A stretch of DNA of 64,000 bases from Streptomyces sp. CB00455 (GTDB lineage: Bacteria; Actinomycetota; Actinomycetes; Streptomycetales; Streptomycetaceae), in NCBI RefSeq assembly GCF_001905445.1, contig NZ_LIVQ01000001.1, positions 868,001-932,000 of the forward strand. Direction: 5' to 3'. The position numbers and the translations under genes were made by a program. How positions within the stretch are numbered: the first letter of the stretch is position 1; each line of letters begins with the position of its first letter. This document shows positions 28,961 to 39,686 of this stretch, in pieces. The notes below the pieces were generated by a model. It was not told the origin of the DNA and searched no databases. It worked only from the letters and a program-made list of their open reading frames with translations.

Positions 28961-30400
28961 ATGGACTGGTTCACGGCGCCCGGCTACTGGCCGGCCCGGC
29001 TGGTGTTCCAGCGGGCCCTCGCCGGCGTCTACCTCTTCGCCTTCATCGGTGCCGCCCTGCAGTTCCGGGCCCTGATCGGAGCGCGGGGCATGCTGCCCGT
29101 GCCGCACTACGTGCGGTACGTGCCCTTCCGGCGCGCCCCGAGCCTCTTCCAACTGCGCTACGGCGACGGGCTCTTCGCCGCGTGTGCCTGGACAGGGGCG
29201 GCGCTGGCCGCCGCGCTGGCGGCCGGGGCCGGCGACGCGGTACCGGCCGGCGCGGCGATGGCGATGTGGGCCATGCTGTGGCTGCTCTACCTCTCCATCG
29301 TGAACGTGGGCCAGACCTGGTATTCCTTCGGCTGGGAGTCGCTCCTGCTGGAGGTGGGCTTCCTCGCCGTCTTCCTCGGCAACGCGCGGACCGGACCGCC
29401 GGTGCTGGTGCTCTGGCTGCTGCGCTGGGTGCTCTTCCGGGTGGAGTTCGGTGCCGGGCTGATCAAGATCCGCGGGGACTCCTGCTGGCGTCGGCTCACC
29501 TGCCTCTACCACCACCACGAGACGCAGCCGATGCCGGGACCGCTGAGCTGGTTCTTCCACCACCTGCCGAAGCCGCTGCACCGGGTGGAGTGCGCGGCGA
29601 ACCACGTGACGCAACTGGTGGTCCCGCTGTTCCTCTTCACCCCGCAGCCGGTGGCCTCGTACGCCGCCGGCGTCATCGTGGCGACGCAGCTGTGGCTGGT
29701 GCTGTCGGGCAACTTCGCCTGGCTGAACTGGCTGACGATCACACTGGCCCTGTCGGCCGTGGACTTCACCCGGTTCGCGGGCGAGCCGCCGGCCGCCGCC
29801 TCGCGCCCGGCGCCGGTGTGGTTCGTGGTCCTGGTCTGCGCGGTCACCGTGCTGGTGCTGGTGCTCAGCCGGCACCCGGTGCTGAACATGGTGTCGCGCC
29901 GCCAGGTGATGAACCGCTCCTTCGACCCGCTCCACCTGGTCAACACCTACGGGGCGTTCGGCACCGTGAGCCGGGTCCGCGAGGAGGTGGTGGTGGAGGG
30001 CACCGCCGACCGGGCGCCCCGCGCGGACGGGGACTGGCGGGAGTACGGCTTCCGGGGGAAGCCGGGGGAAGTGGGCCGCCTCCCGCGCCAGTTCGCCCCG
30101 TACCATCTGCGCCTGGACTGGCTGATGTGGTTCGCGGCGCTCTCCCCCGGCTACGCGCGGGACTGGTTCGGTCCGCTGGTGGAGCGGCTGCTGGCGGGCG
30201 ACCGGGACACGCTGCGGCTGATCCGCCACAACCCCTTCCCGGATGCGCCGCCCCGCTACGTCCGCGCCCTGCTGTACCGCTACCGGTTCACCACCTGGCG
30301 GGAGCTGCGCGAGACGGGTGCCTGGTGGCACCGCACGCTGGTGCGCGAGTACCTGCCGCCCACCCGTCTCGGCGGCGCGGCCCGGTCAGAGCCCGAGTAG
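28961..30400 (+). CDS. Lipase maturation factor family membrane protein
   Basis: 479 residues of the LMF1/DUF1222 family. It has several membrane helices and the conserved loop WESLLLEVGFLAVFLGNAR, then RWVLFRVEFGAGLIKIRGDS and LTCLYHHHETQPMPGPLSW, and near the end APYHLRLDWLMWFAAL. In animals LMF1 helps fold lipases in the ER; the bacterial role is unknown. GGAGG lies only two bases before the ATG. Its last 15 bases overlap the end of the convergent epimerase gene. Third gene of the YndJ operon. Confidence 0.88.
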   Translation: MDWFTAPGYWPARLVFQRALAGVYLFAFIGAALQFRALIGARGMLPVPHYVRYVPFRRAPSLFQLRYGDGLFAACAWTGAALAAALAAGAGDAVPAGAAMAMWAMLWLLYLSIVNVGQTWYSFGWESLLLEVGFLAVFLGNARTGPPVLVLWLLRWVLFRVEFGAGLIKIRGDSCWRRLTCLYHHHETQPMPGPLSWFFHHLPKPLHRVECAANHVTQLVVPLFLFTPQPVASYAAGVIVATQLWLVLSGNFAWLNWLTITLALSAVDFTRFAGEPPAAASRPAPVWFVVLVCAVTVLVLVLSRHPVLNMVSRRQVMNRSFDPLHLVNTYGAFGTVSRVREEVVVEGTADRAPRADGDWREYGFRGKPGEVGRLPRQFAPYHLRLDWLMWFAALSPGYARDWFGPLVERLLAGDRDTLRLIRHNPFPDAPPRYVRALLYRYRFTTWRELRETGAWWHRTLVREYLPPTRLGGAARSEPE

Positions 30401-31369
30401 CGCGGCCTCCCGCTGCGGGTCGAGGCCCGGCGCCGGCCGGTCGGGGCGTTGCGGGGCGCTCCCGCCCAGGGTCTGGAGCCAGGCCCAGGTGTCGGCGACG
30501 GTCTCCTCCACGGGGCGGCAGGTGAGGCCCGCCGCCACGGCCTTGGACACGTCGCCGCCGTGCATGAAGTCGTGCGGCTCGCCGGCCGGGATCCAGACCG
30601 GCAGCTCGGTCCAGGGTTGCACGCCGGCTTCCTGGATCGGCTCCGGGGCGGTCCAGCGCAGTTGGGCGGCGTTGCCGGTGGTGGACGCGCAGGCGTCGAG
30701 GAGGCTGCCCATCGTGGCGTGCCCTGCGGGGGAGACCACGTTGTAGGCGCCGCCGAGGCCTGCTGCGGCGGCGTCGAGGGTCCAGCGGGCGAGGTCGCGG
30801 ACGTCGATGTACTGGAGGGGCAGTTCGCGCGGGCCGGGGGCGAGCACCGGGCCGCCGCGGGCGGTGCGGTTCAGCCACCAGGGCAGCCGGCCGACGTTCT
30901 CGTACGGGCCGAGGATCAGTCCGGCGCGCACCAGCAGGGCGCGGTCGCCGAAGGCGTCGAGGGCGGCGAGTTCCGCGCCGCGCTTGTCCTCGGCGTAGGC
31001 GACGGCCCCGGCGTCGGGCGAGCCCTCCACGAGCGGGCCGTCCTCGTCGAGGCCCGCGGGGGCGGGGTAGGCGTAGACCGAGCGGCTGGAGACGTAGACG
31101 TAGCCGCCGGTCCTTTCGCGCAGGAGGCGGGTGCTGTCGCGCACGGCCGTGGGGGCGCCGCCCCAGGTGTCGACGACGAGGTCCCACGTGCCGTGGGCGA
31201 GGGCGTCCAGGCCGCCGGGCGTGGTGCGGTCCCCGTGCAGGGCCGAGGTGCCGGGCGGCGGAGCGTGGTGGCCGCGGTGGAAGACGGTCACCTCCCAACC
31301 CCGGTCGAGGGCGTCTTCGGTGAGCGCGCGGCCGACGAATTCGGTTCCGCCGAGCATCAGCAGTTTCAT
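30386..31369 (-). CDS. NAD-dependent epimerase/dehydratase (extended SDR)
   Basis: 327 residues. N-terminal nucleotide-binding motif LMLGGTEFVGRALTEDAL, with SSRSVYAY and YAEDKRG providing the catalytic Ser/Tyr/Lys of extended short-chain dehydrogenases. The rest of the fold includes LRAGLILGPYENVGRLPWW-type segments and QYIDVRDLARW. It resembles the mRNA-binding/isoflavone-reductase-like epimerases common in actinobacteria; the substrate is unknown. Convergent with the lipase maturation factor gene, with a 15-bp overlap of the coding ends. Confidence 0.88.
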   Translation of the reverse strand: MKLLMLGGTEFVGRALTEDALDRGWEVTVFHRGHHAPPPGTSALHGDRTTPGGLDALAHGTWDLVVDTWGGAPTAVRDSTRLLRERTGGYVYVSSRSVYAYPAPAGLDEDGPLVEGSPDAGAVAYAEDKRGAELAALDAFGDRALLVRAGLILGPYENVGRLPWWLNRTARGGPVLAPGPRELPLQYIDVRDLARWTLDAAAAGLGGAYNVVSPAGHATMGSLLDACASTTGNAAQLRWTAPEPIQEAGVQPWTELPVWIPAGEPHDFMHGGDVSKAVAAGLTCRPVEETVADTWAWLQTLGGSAPQRPDRPAPGLDPQREAALLGL

Positions 31370-31529
31370 GCGGTTCAGCGTGCCGGGGCGGCCGGGACGG
31401 CGGAAGCCGTGATCGCCGTCAGCGATGACGCCCAGAGCGTACGGGTTGCGGGAACCGGGCAGGGCCCCCCGGCCCCTGTGGGGGCCTGCCCGTGCGGGAC
31501 GCCCAGCCCGCCGCCCCAGGACGGGGTAC

Positions 31530-31569
31530 GGCAGCGCCCCCGGTGCCGGTGGGCACGGGGGGCGCTGCC
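31530..31569 (-). terminator. Hairpin after the 57-residue peptide gene
   Basis: GGCAGCGCCCCC pairs perfectly with GGGGGCGCTGCC (12 bp), 15 bp beyond the stop of the small gene. Confidence 0.8.
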
Positions 31570-31584
31570 GTCACGCTGTTACGG

Positions 31585-31758
31585 CTAGTCGATCCCGGGG
31601 AGGATGTGCGCTTCCGCCAGGTCGTCCTCGTACCCGGCCAGCCGGATGGGGGCGGACCGTGCCCAGACTTCGAGGCTTCCGAGTTCGTCGGACTTCGGCT
31701 TCGTCCGCGACCCCGTCCGCTCCACCAACGTCGGTTCGGGTTTCGTCATTTCAGTCAC
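31585..31758 (-). CDS. 57-residue peptide of unknown function, possible modified-peptide precursor
   Basis: Short gene with very good signals: AAGGAG exactly 6 bases before GTG, and a strong hairpin 15 bp after the stop. The peptide starts VTEMTKPEPTLVERTGSRTK, has a charged leader-like first half, and ends LEVWARSAPIRLAGYEDD, then LAEAHILPGID. It has no cysteine, signal peptide or membrane helix. The leader/core look (basic start, aromatic and hydrophobic second half) recalls ribosomally made, modified peptides, but no modifying enzyme lies nearby. A small regulatory protein is equally possible. Confidence 0.75.
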   Translation of the reverse strand: MTEMTKPEPTLVERTGSRTKPKSDELGSLEVWARSAPIRLAGYEDDLAEAHILPGID

Positions 31759-32625
31759 CGCGCACTCCTTTGTGTCGCGTAACCCGGCGGGCTGACCGCT
31801 CGCCGGGCAGGGATAAAAGGGTTTCCGGACGCGGTGGCGCCTTGGTGGAGCGTGGCCCTGATGGGGCCTTCTTGATGCCCCACAGTACACATATGAGCGG
31901 ACCCCCGCTCGATGGAAAGGCAAAATCCGCGTCGCCCTTTTGGTTTCGCCGCGAGTTCAGCCGGTCGTCGGCCCGCGGGTGCGACAAGCATGGTCCGCCC
32001 GGCGGTGGGTGCGCGCGGGGACGGCGGAGGGAGCGGCAGGGGAAAGGGGCGGAGCACGCGGGTCCGAAGTGCCTTGCGCAGCAGGCGTTCCCGAGCTGAT
32101 GGACCTGCTCCGCACCCCTCCCCGCCTGCCACCACGGCCCCGGAATGCGGACGGCGGCGCTGCCGCGGCGCACCCGCCCCCCGCGATGAGGCACCCCGGA
32201 TCTCCGCTTTCACAGCGACCTCGGCGAACTGCTCCTTCCGGGTGACGCAGTGTCCACCTGCGGTCACGCAGACGGCCCGGGGCGACCGCTGCGCGCCGAT
32301 CTCACGGCCGAGGCGGTCCGCCCGCTGTCGGGGGGACCGGGTGGCCCGGCTCGTGAGGTGGTGCGGACGGCCCGGGCCGTCAGGGGGTGCGGACGGCCCG
32401 GAACCGGCGCGGCGAGGACGCCGACGCCGCGGCGGCCCTGCGTCAGGCCCATGGAGGAGGCCGAAGCGGCCGGCCTGGACGCGGGGCGGGCTGGGGCCTT
32501 GCCGCCGGTGCGGGAACCGGTCGCGGCGGCGCCCGCCGGACCGCGGCGGCACACGACGGCCCCGTCCCCCACGGCGGTGTGCCGAGGGGGCCGGGGCCGG
32601 TCGGGCGGATCGGCAGGGGCGGGGC
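31759..32625. other. About 870 bp without a supported gene
   Basis: Between the peptide gene and the SDR gene, both on the minus strand. Long frames exist on both strands but they are Arg/Pro/Gly-rich, lack ribosome-binding sites and do not follow the usual third-position GC pattern. It presumably holds the promoter of the peptide gene just upstream of 31758. Confidence 0.5.
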
Positions 32626-34101
32626 CTACCAGTTCGCGGGGGCGTAGTCCTTCAGGAAGACGCCGAACAGGTCCTCGCCCGCCTCGCCGCGGACGATCGG
32701 GTCGTAGACCCGCGCCGCGCCGTCGACGAGGTCGAGCGGGGCGTGGAAGCCCTCCTCGGCCAGGCGGATCTTGTCCGGGTGCGGGCGCTCGTCGGTGATC
32801 CAGCCGGTGTCGACGGCGGTCATCAGGATCTGGTCCTTCTGGAACATCTCCTGGGCGCTGGTGCGCGTCAGCATGTTCAGCGCGGCCTTCGCCATGTTGG
32901 TGTGCGGGTGTCCGGCGCCCTTGTAGCCGCGGCTGAAGACGCCCTCCATGGCGGAGACGTTGACGACGTACCGGCGGCCGGCTTCGGCCGCGGCCATCGC
33001 CGGGCGGAGCTTGCTGATCAGGATGAACGGCGCCGTGGAGTTGCACAGCTGCACTTCGAGCAGCTCGATCGGGTCCACCTCGGACACGGTCTGGATCCAG
33101 CTGTTCGTGTCGTGCAGGTCCGGGACGAGGCCGCCCGCGTCGATGGCGGTGCCGGCCGCGATCCGCTCCAGTGAGGCGGAACCGGAGACCAGCGCGAGCT
33201 CGGTGATGTCCTGGGCACTGAGCTTCTCGCCCTTGCCCGTGGGCAGGGCGGCGACGCGGTCGACGGTGCCGCTGCCGAAGGTGCCGATCACCTCGGCGGA
33301 GGGGAGCTCACCGGCCGGCAGGGGGGCGTTCTCGGCGGCGACGAGCTCGCTGTAGGCGCCCGGCGAGCGGCGGACGGTCTGCGCGGCGTTGTTGATCAGT
33401 ATGTCGAGGGGGCCCTCTGCGGCCACCGAGTCGGCGAGCGCGACGACCTGGGCCGGGTCGCGCAGATCGATGCCGACGATCTTCAGGCGGTGCAGCCACT
33501 CGGGGCTGTCGGGCATGGCCTTGAAGCGGCGGATCGCGTCGTTGGGGAAGCGGGTGGTGATCGTGGTGTGCGCGCCGTCGCGCAGCAGCCGCAGCGCGAT
33601 GTACATGCCGATCTTGGCGCGGCCGCCGGTGAGCAGGGCGCGGCGGCCGGTCAGGTCGGTCCGCGCGTCGCGGCGGGCCCGGTTGAAGGCGGCGCAGTCC
33701 TGGCACAACTGGTGGTAGAAGGCGTCGACCTCGACGTACCGGGTCTTGCAGATGTAGCAGGAGCGCGGGCGCTGGAGTATTCCGGCGATCGGGCCCTTGG
33801 TGGCGGCGGTCAGGGCGTTGCCCTGGGTCTCGTCATCGATCCGTTCGGCGGAACCGGTGGCGGTGGCCTCGGTGACGGCCTTGTCGTTGGCGGTCTTGGC
33901 GGCGCGGCGCTCCTGGCGGCGGCGCTGCTTGACCGTGCGGTAGAGACCGGCGGTGGCGCGGCGTACGGTGACGGCGTCGGGGTGGTCGACGTCGAGCTTG
34001 TCCAGCTCGTCGAGCACGCTCAGGCAGAGGGCCAGCCGCTCGGGGTCGATGCCCGGTCCGTAGGCGTGCTCCTGGGCGTGGCTGTCTTCGGTCACCGTCA
34101 T
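32626..34101 (-). CDS. SDR-fold protein with N-terminal zinc ribbon, catalytic Tyr missing
   Basis: 491 residues. The N-terminal helical part (1-105) is followed by a zinc-ribbon-like segment with C115, C118, C133 and C136 (CYICK, CQDC). Then comes a short-chain dehydrogenase Rossmann fold starting LLTGGRAKIGMYIALRL (about 157-173), with NNAAQT and VVNVSAMEG. In the active site the expected YxxxK reads TNMAK, so the catalytic tyrosine is replaced by threonine. The 100-residue insert between NNAAQT and the Ser strand is also unusual. It may bind NAD(P) without classic SDR chemistry. The start at 34101 has AAGGAA about 10 bases upstream. Confidence 0.82.
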   Translation of the reverse strand: MTVTEDSHAQEHAYGPGIDPERLALCLSVLDELDKLDVDHPDAVTVRRATAGLYRTVKQRRRQERRAAKTANDKAVTEATATGSAERIDDETQGNALTAATKGPIAGILQRPRSCYICKTRYVEVDAFYHQLCQDCAAFNRARRDARTDLTGRRALLTGGRAKIGMYIALRLLRDGAHTTITTRFPNDAIRRFKAMPDSPEWLHRLKIVGIDLRDPAQVVALADSVAAEGPLDILINNAAQTVRRSPGAYSELVAAENAPLPAGELPSAEVIGTFGSGTVDRVAALPTGKGEKLSAQDITELALVSGSASLERIAAGTAIDAGGLVPDLHDTNSWIQTVSEVDPIELLEVQLCNSTAPFILISKLRPAMAAAEAGRRYVVNVSAMEGVFSRGYKGAGHPHTNMAKAALNMLTRTSAQEMFQKDQILMTAVDTGWITDERPHPDKIRLAEEGFHAPLDLVDGAARVYDPIVRGEAGEDLFGVFLKDYAPANW

Positions 34102-34418
34102 GGCCGCTGCCGTTCCTTGATCACTCGTCCGCATCCGCCTGCTGCGGAAGTCCCCAAAAGGGAAACTGTACGGATCCCACGCGCCCGGGGCCAAACCCGA
34201 TCTCCCCCGCCTCACCGACCGCGAGCGGAGCGTCACGGCACGCGTCCGGGCGGGCGCGGGGAGGGCCGCTGGGCATGCGGTCACGTGCGGCCGTGCGGAC
34301 GCTCGCGCCGCACCTCGCCGGCGCCCCGCGGGCGTACTCCCGTACTACGCCCGGAGTACGACCGGTGACCGCCTGTGGACGGAGGAATAGCCACGTCGGG
34401 CCCGGCATTGTGGGATTC
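34102..34418. other. Divergent intergenic region, SDR / transporter
   Basis: 317 bp with promoters expected for both directions. I see no clear -35/-10 pair. AAAAGGGAAACT near 34155 is notably AT-rich. GGAGGA at 34381 has no start codon at the right distance, so the transporter start remains uncertain. Confidence 0.4.
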
Positions 34419-36611
<2,193 letters not shown>

Positions 36612-36715
36612 CTAACGGCACGATCGGGGCATGACAAGGGGCGCAACCCAGGGCCCTAGAGCGGAATTTGACGCTCCATCGACGCGGGAGAGACCGGCGG
36701 CGGGCCGTGTCGGGG

Positions 36716-36721
36716 TAGCGT
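36716..36721 (+). promoter_or_regulatory. -10 element TAGCGT of gnd
   Basis: TAGCGT 39 bp before the gnd start, with CAGGAG 7 bases before that start. No good -35 hexamer was recognised. Confidence 0.5.
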
Positions 36722-36760
36722 CGGTGCTCCCCGCACATCGACGCACGCAGGAGCGCACGC

Positions 36761-38206
36761 ATGAGCACCAGCACAGCCCAGATCGGCGTCACCGGGCTCG
36801 CGGTCATGGGCAGCAACCTCGCCCGCAACTTCGCCCGCAACGGTTACACCGTGGCCGTCCACAACCGCACCGCCTCGAAGACCCGGGCGCTCGTGCAGGA
36901 GTTCGGTCACGAGGGCACCTTCGTGGCAGCAGAGTCGGCGAAGGAGTTCGTCGACGCGCTGGAGCGCCCCCGCCGTCTCGTCATCATGGTGAAGGCCGGG
37001 GATCCGACCGACGCCGTGATCCGCGAATTCGCCCAGCTCCTGGAGGAGGGCGACGTCATCATCGACGGCGGGAACGCACACTTCGAGGACACGCGGCGCC
37101 GCGAGAAGGAGCTGCGCGAGCAGGGCATCCACTTCGTGGGCGCGGGCATCTCGGGCGGCGAGGAGGGGGCACTGCTCGGCCCGAGCATCATGCCCGGCGG
37201 CTCGAAGGAGTCGTACGCGTCGCTCGGTCCGATGCTGGAGAAGATCGCGGCGAAGGCCGCCGACGGCACCCCGTGCACCTCGCACATGGGGCCGGACGGT
37301 GCCGGACACTTCGTCAAGATGGTGCACAACGGCATCGAGTACGCCGACATGCAGCTCATCGCCGAGGCGTACCACCTGCTGCGCGAGGTCGCCGGCTACT
37401 CCCCCGAAAAGATCGCGGACACTTTCCGGTCCTGGAACCGGGGACGCCTGGACTCGTACCTGATCGAGATCACGGCCGAGGTACTGGCCCACACGGACGC
37501 CGCCACGGGCCGGCCGTTCGTGGACGTGGTGGCCGACGCCGCGGAGCAGAAGGGCACCGGCCGCTGGACGGTGCAGATCGCCCTGGACCTGGGAGTCCCG
37601 GTGTCGGGGATCGCGGAGGCCGTCTTCGCCCGCGCCGTGTCGGGCCACGGTGACCTGCGCGCGGCCTCGCGCGGGCTCGCCGGGCCGTCCGCCGCGGCGC
37701 TCTCGACGCAGGAGGCGGACGCTTTCGCCGCCCAGGTCGAGGAGGCCCTGTACGCCTCGAAGATCGTCTCCTACACGCAGGGCTTCCACCAGATCCAGGC
37801 CGGCAGCCAGGAGTACGACTGGGGGATCGACCTGGGGGCGGTGTCCTCGCTGTGGCGCGGCGGCTGCATCATCCGGGCCGCGTTCCTGGACCGGATCCGG
37901 GCGGCGTACGACGCGCAGCCCGAGCTGGTGAGCCTGCTGGCGGACGCGGACTTCGCGGCCGAGATCGGGGCGGCCCAGGACGGCTGGCGGTCGGTGATCG
38001 CGGCCGCGGTCCGCCAGGGCATCCCGGTGCCTGCCTTCTCCGCGTCGCTGGCGTACTACGACGCCCTGCGGGCGGAGCGGCTGCCGGCGGCCCTCACGCA
38101 GGGGCAGCGCGACTTCTTCGGCGCGCACACCTACCGGCGCACCGACCGCGAGGGCTCTTTCCACACGCTCTGGAGCCGCGACCGCTCCGAGATCCGTACG
38201 GACTGA
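36761..38206 (+). CDS. gnd: 6-phosphogluconate dehydrogenase, decarboxylating
   Basis: 481 residues, cytosolic. Oxidises 6-phosphogluconate to ribulose 5-phosphate and CO2 in the pentose phosphate pathway, giving NADPH. N-terminal Rossmann motif GVTGLAVMGSNLARNFARNG and NRT at the end of strand 2 (NADP-type). The substrate site follows: GAGISGGEEGALLGPSIMPGG, HFVKMVHNGIEYADMQLIAE, and WTVQIALDLGVPV. The length matches the long (about 470-480) dimeric form. It has a good ribosome-binding site and its own -10. A GC hairpin follows the gene. Confidence 0.96.
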   Translation: MSTSTAQIGVTGLAVMGSNLARNFARNGYTVAVHNRTASKTRALVQEFGHEGTFVAAESAKEFVDALERPRRLVIMVKAGDPTDAVIREFAQLLEEGDVIIDGGNAHFEDTRRREKELREQGIHFVGAGISGGEEGALLGPSIMPGGSKESYASLGPMLEKIAAKAADGTPCTSHMGPDGAGHFVKMVHNGIEYADMQLIAEAYHLLREVAGYSPEKIADTFRSWNRGRLDSYLIEITAEVLAHTDAATGRPFVDVVADAAEQKGTGRWTVQIALDLGVPVSGIAEAVFARAVSGHGDLRAASRGLAGPSAAALSTQEADAFAAQVEEALYASKIVSYTQGFHQIQAGSQEYDWGIDLGAVSSLWRGGCIIRAAFLDRIRAAYDAQPELVSLLADADFAAEIGAAQDGWRSVIAAAVRQGIPVPAFSASLAYYDALRAERLPAALTQGQRDFFGAHTYRRTDREGSFHTLWSRDRSEIRTD

Positions 38207-38211
38207 CCGGC

Positions 38212-38249
38212 CGGCCCGCGCCCCGCATCGGTGCGGGGGGGGCGGGCCG
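38212..38249 (+). terminator. Hairpin after gnd
   Basis: CGGCCCGC pairs with GCGGGCCG, with inner GCCCCGCA/TGCGGGG pairing, 6 bp after the gnd stop. Confidence 0.7.
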
Positions 38250-38455
38250 CGCCCGGCCGCGCATACCGGCGGCGGGACCGTCCCGGCATACGGAGGGATG
38301 CAGTCAGCTCAGGGGCCCAGTCCGCTCAGGGGACAGGGCCGCGCCCGGGTGCGCCTGGCTGACCACGCGGGGGCAAACCGCCTCCGGCATACCGCGCCGC
38401 GGAACCGCCGCGGCATACGGAGGCCCCGGCGTACGGAGGGTGTGGAGCGGGGTGG

Positions 38456-38641
38456 TCAGCTCAGGGGGCCGGGCTGCGGGATCGGCGCGGGTCCCGGGGG
38501 CGCCGGGACCGGATCCGGCTCGGGTACCGGGGCCGGTACGGGCGGTGCCGGCTGCGGACCGGGGTCCGGGAAGGGGGTGGGCGCCGGAACCGGGTCGGGG
38601 CCGGGGACCGGCGGCTGCGTCTGCTCTGCGTTTCGTACCAT
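38456..38641 (-). CDS. Short proline-rich protein
   Basis: 61 residues, almost entirely PxPxP-type sequence (PDPVPAPTPFPDPGPQPAPP and similar). The ATG is preceded by GGGGGAAGG. There is no signal peptide or hydrophobic segment. Such short Pro-rich frames occur by chance in GC-rich DNA, so this is only moderately supported. If real, it is a disordered peptide. Confidence 0.35.
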   Translation of the reverse strand: MVRNAEQTQPPVPGPDPVPAPTPFPDPGPQPAPPVPAPVPEPDPVPAPPGPAPIPQPGPLS

Positions 38642-38680
38642 GCCCCCCGCCTTCCCCCGATCGCACGGGGTACGCCCGCC

Positions 38681-39310
38681 CTACCGGGCCAGGGCCAGGC
38701 CCGCCGCCAGGCCGGGAGCCGGGCTGGCCAGCACTGGGATCCGGGTCGTCACCAGATTCGCGGCGCCGGCCATGGATACCTGGGCCAGCACGATGACGTC
38801 CGCACCGGTGACCGCGTCGGCGGCGTCGGCCACGCGAGCCAGGCACCCGGCGGTATCTCCCGCGGCGAAGCGCTCCCAGGCCCCGGCGACGAGGTGCGTA
38901 CGGACCACCAGCGGCGCCCCGCCCGCCTCCTCGGCCAGCAGGTCCGCGGTCGGGGCGAAGGTCGACTCCAGGGCGGCCAGTACGGCGATCCGCCGCCCGG
39001 CGCGCACGGCCGCGGCCGCCATGGGCCGGTCCACCCGCAGCACCGGCGCGCCGTGCTCGGCGGCCAGGCTCTCCGCGACCGCCCCGATCGTCGAGCAGGT
39101 GACCAGGACGGGTACCGGTCCGGCCTCCGACAGGAGCCCGCGCAGGTCGCCGGCGACCGACTCCGGGCCCGCGGCGCGCGCTCGCTCCAGCAGGTCCGGA
39201 ACCACCAGGTGCCGCAGGACGGCGCCCGGGTGGTTGCGGTCCCGCAGGGCGTCGAAAACCGGGACGTGCGCGGGCGAGGTGTGCAGGAGGACGAGGCCGG
39301 GAGCGCTCAC
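38681..39310 (-). CDS. Asp/Glu racemase-family protein, second cysteine not seen
   Basis: 209 residues of the aspartate/glutamate/hydantoin racemase fold. The first catalytic cysteine is present (LVTCSTIG, C72). At the position where a second Cys is expected the sequence reads VIVLAQVSMAG, without cysteine, so two-base racemisation is doubtful; it could be an isomerase- or decarboxylase-like relative. The start is GTG, overlapping the stop of the GNAT gene (GTGA), so the two are translationally coupled. It is the last gene of panD-GNAT-racemase, and a substrate related to aspartate is a reasonable guess. Confidence 0.75.
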   Translation of the reverse strand: MSAPGLVLLHTSPAHVPVFDALRDRNHPGAVLRHLVVPDLLERARAAGPESVAGDLRGLLSEAGPVPVLVTCSTIGAVAESLAAEHGAPVLRVDRPMAAAAVRAGRRIAVLAALESTFAPTADLLAEEAGGAPLVVRTHLVAGAWERFAAGDTAGCLARVADAADAVTGADVIVLAQVSMAGAANLVTTRIPVLASPAPGLAAGLALAR

Positions 39311-39672
39311 CCCCGGCCCCGGTGGCGGGCGCGCTGCGCCTCGGCCGCGGCCACGACCCCGGCCGGCGCCTCGGGCGCCCGGTCGGGGTGTTTGGCGGCC
39401 CAGCTCGCCGCATACGGACAGAGCGGAACCACGGGCACGTCCTCGGCGGCGGCGATGGCGTAGAAGGTCTCCACCAGCCGCCCGGCGATGCCGCGGCCCT
39501 CGTGGCCCGGCTCGACGACGGTGTGCACGGCCACCAGGGCGTGCGGCGGCTCGTCGAGCACGAAGTAGGCGATGTGCCCCACCGCCGTCCCGGCCTCGAC
39601 CGCCAGCAGCCTGCCGGTCTTCCGGTCGTCCTCGAACCCGATCTCCGCGCCCGGACCCGCACCCTGCGCCAT
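39307..39672 (-). CDS. Small GNAT acetyltransferase next to panD
   Basis: 121 residues. It has the acetyl-CoA binding signature VEPGHEGRGIAGRLVETF (pyrophosphate loop GRGIAG) and the preceding strand ALVAVHTVVE. This is the minimal one-domain GNAT fold, similar in size to E. coli PanZ (PanM), the acetyltransferase-like protein that triggers PanD self-cleavage. I do not claim orthology: actinobacterial PanD is generally thought to mature alone. The gene lies 14 bp after panD and overlaps the racemase-like gene. Confidence 0.82.
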   Translation of the reverse strand: MAQGAGPGAEIGFEDDRKTGRLLAVEAGTAVGHIAYFVLDEPPHALVAVHTVVEPGHEGRGIAGRLVETFYAIAAAEDVPVVPLCPYAASWAAKHPDRAPEAPAGVVAAAEAQRARHRGRG

Positions 39673-39686
39673 GGTTCCGACTCCCC

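Noticed and set aside
31755..32552. 265-residue minus-strand frame upstream of the peptide gene
   Set aside because: Arg/Pro/Gly-rich composition, no ribosome-binding site, no recognisable motif. It only extends the peptide gene frame upstream.
38456..38641. Proline-rich short frame as a cell-wall protein
   Set aside because: It has no signal peptide or membrane segment. Kept only as a low-confidence gene without function.
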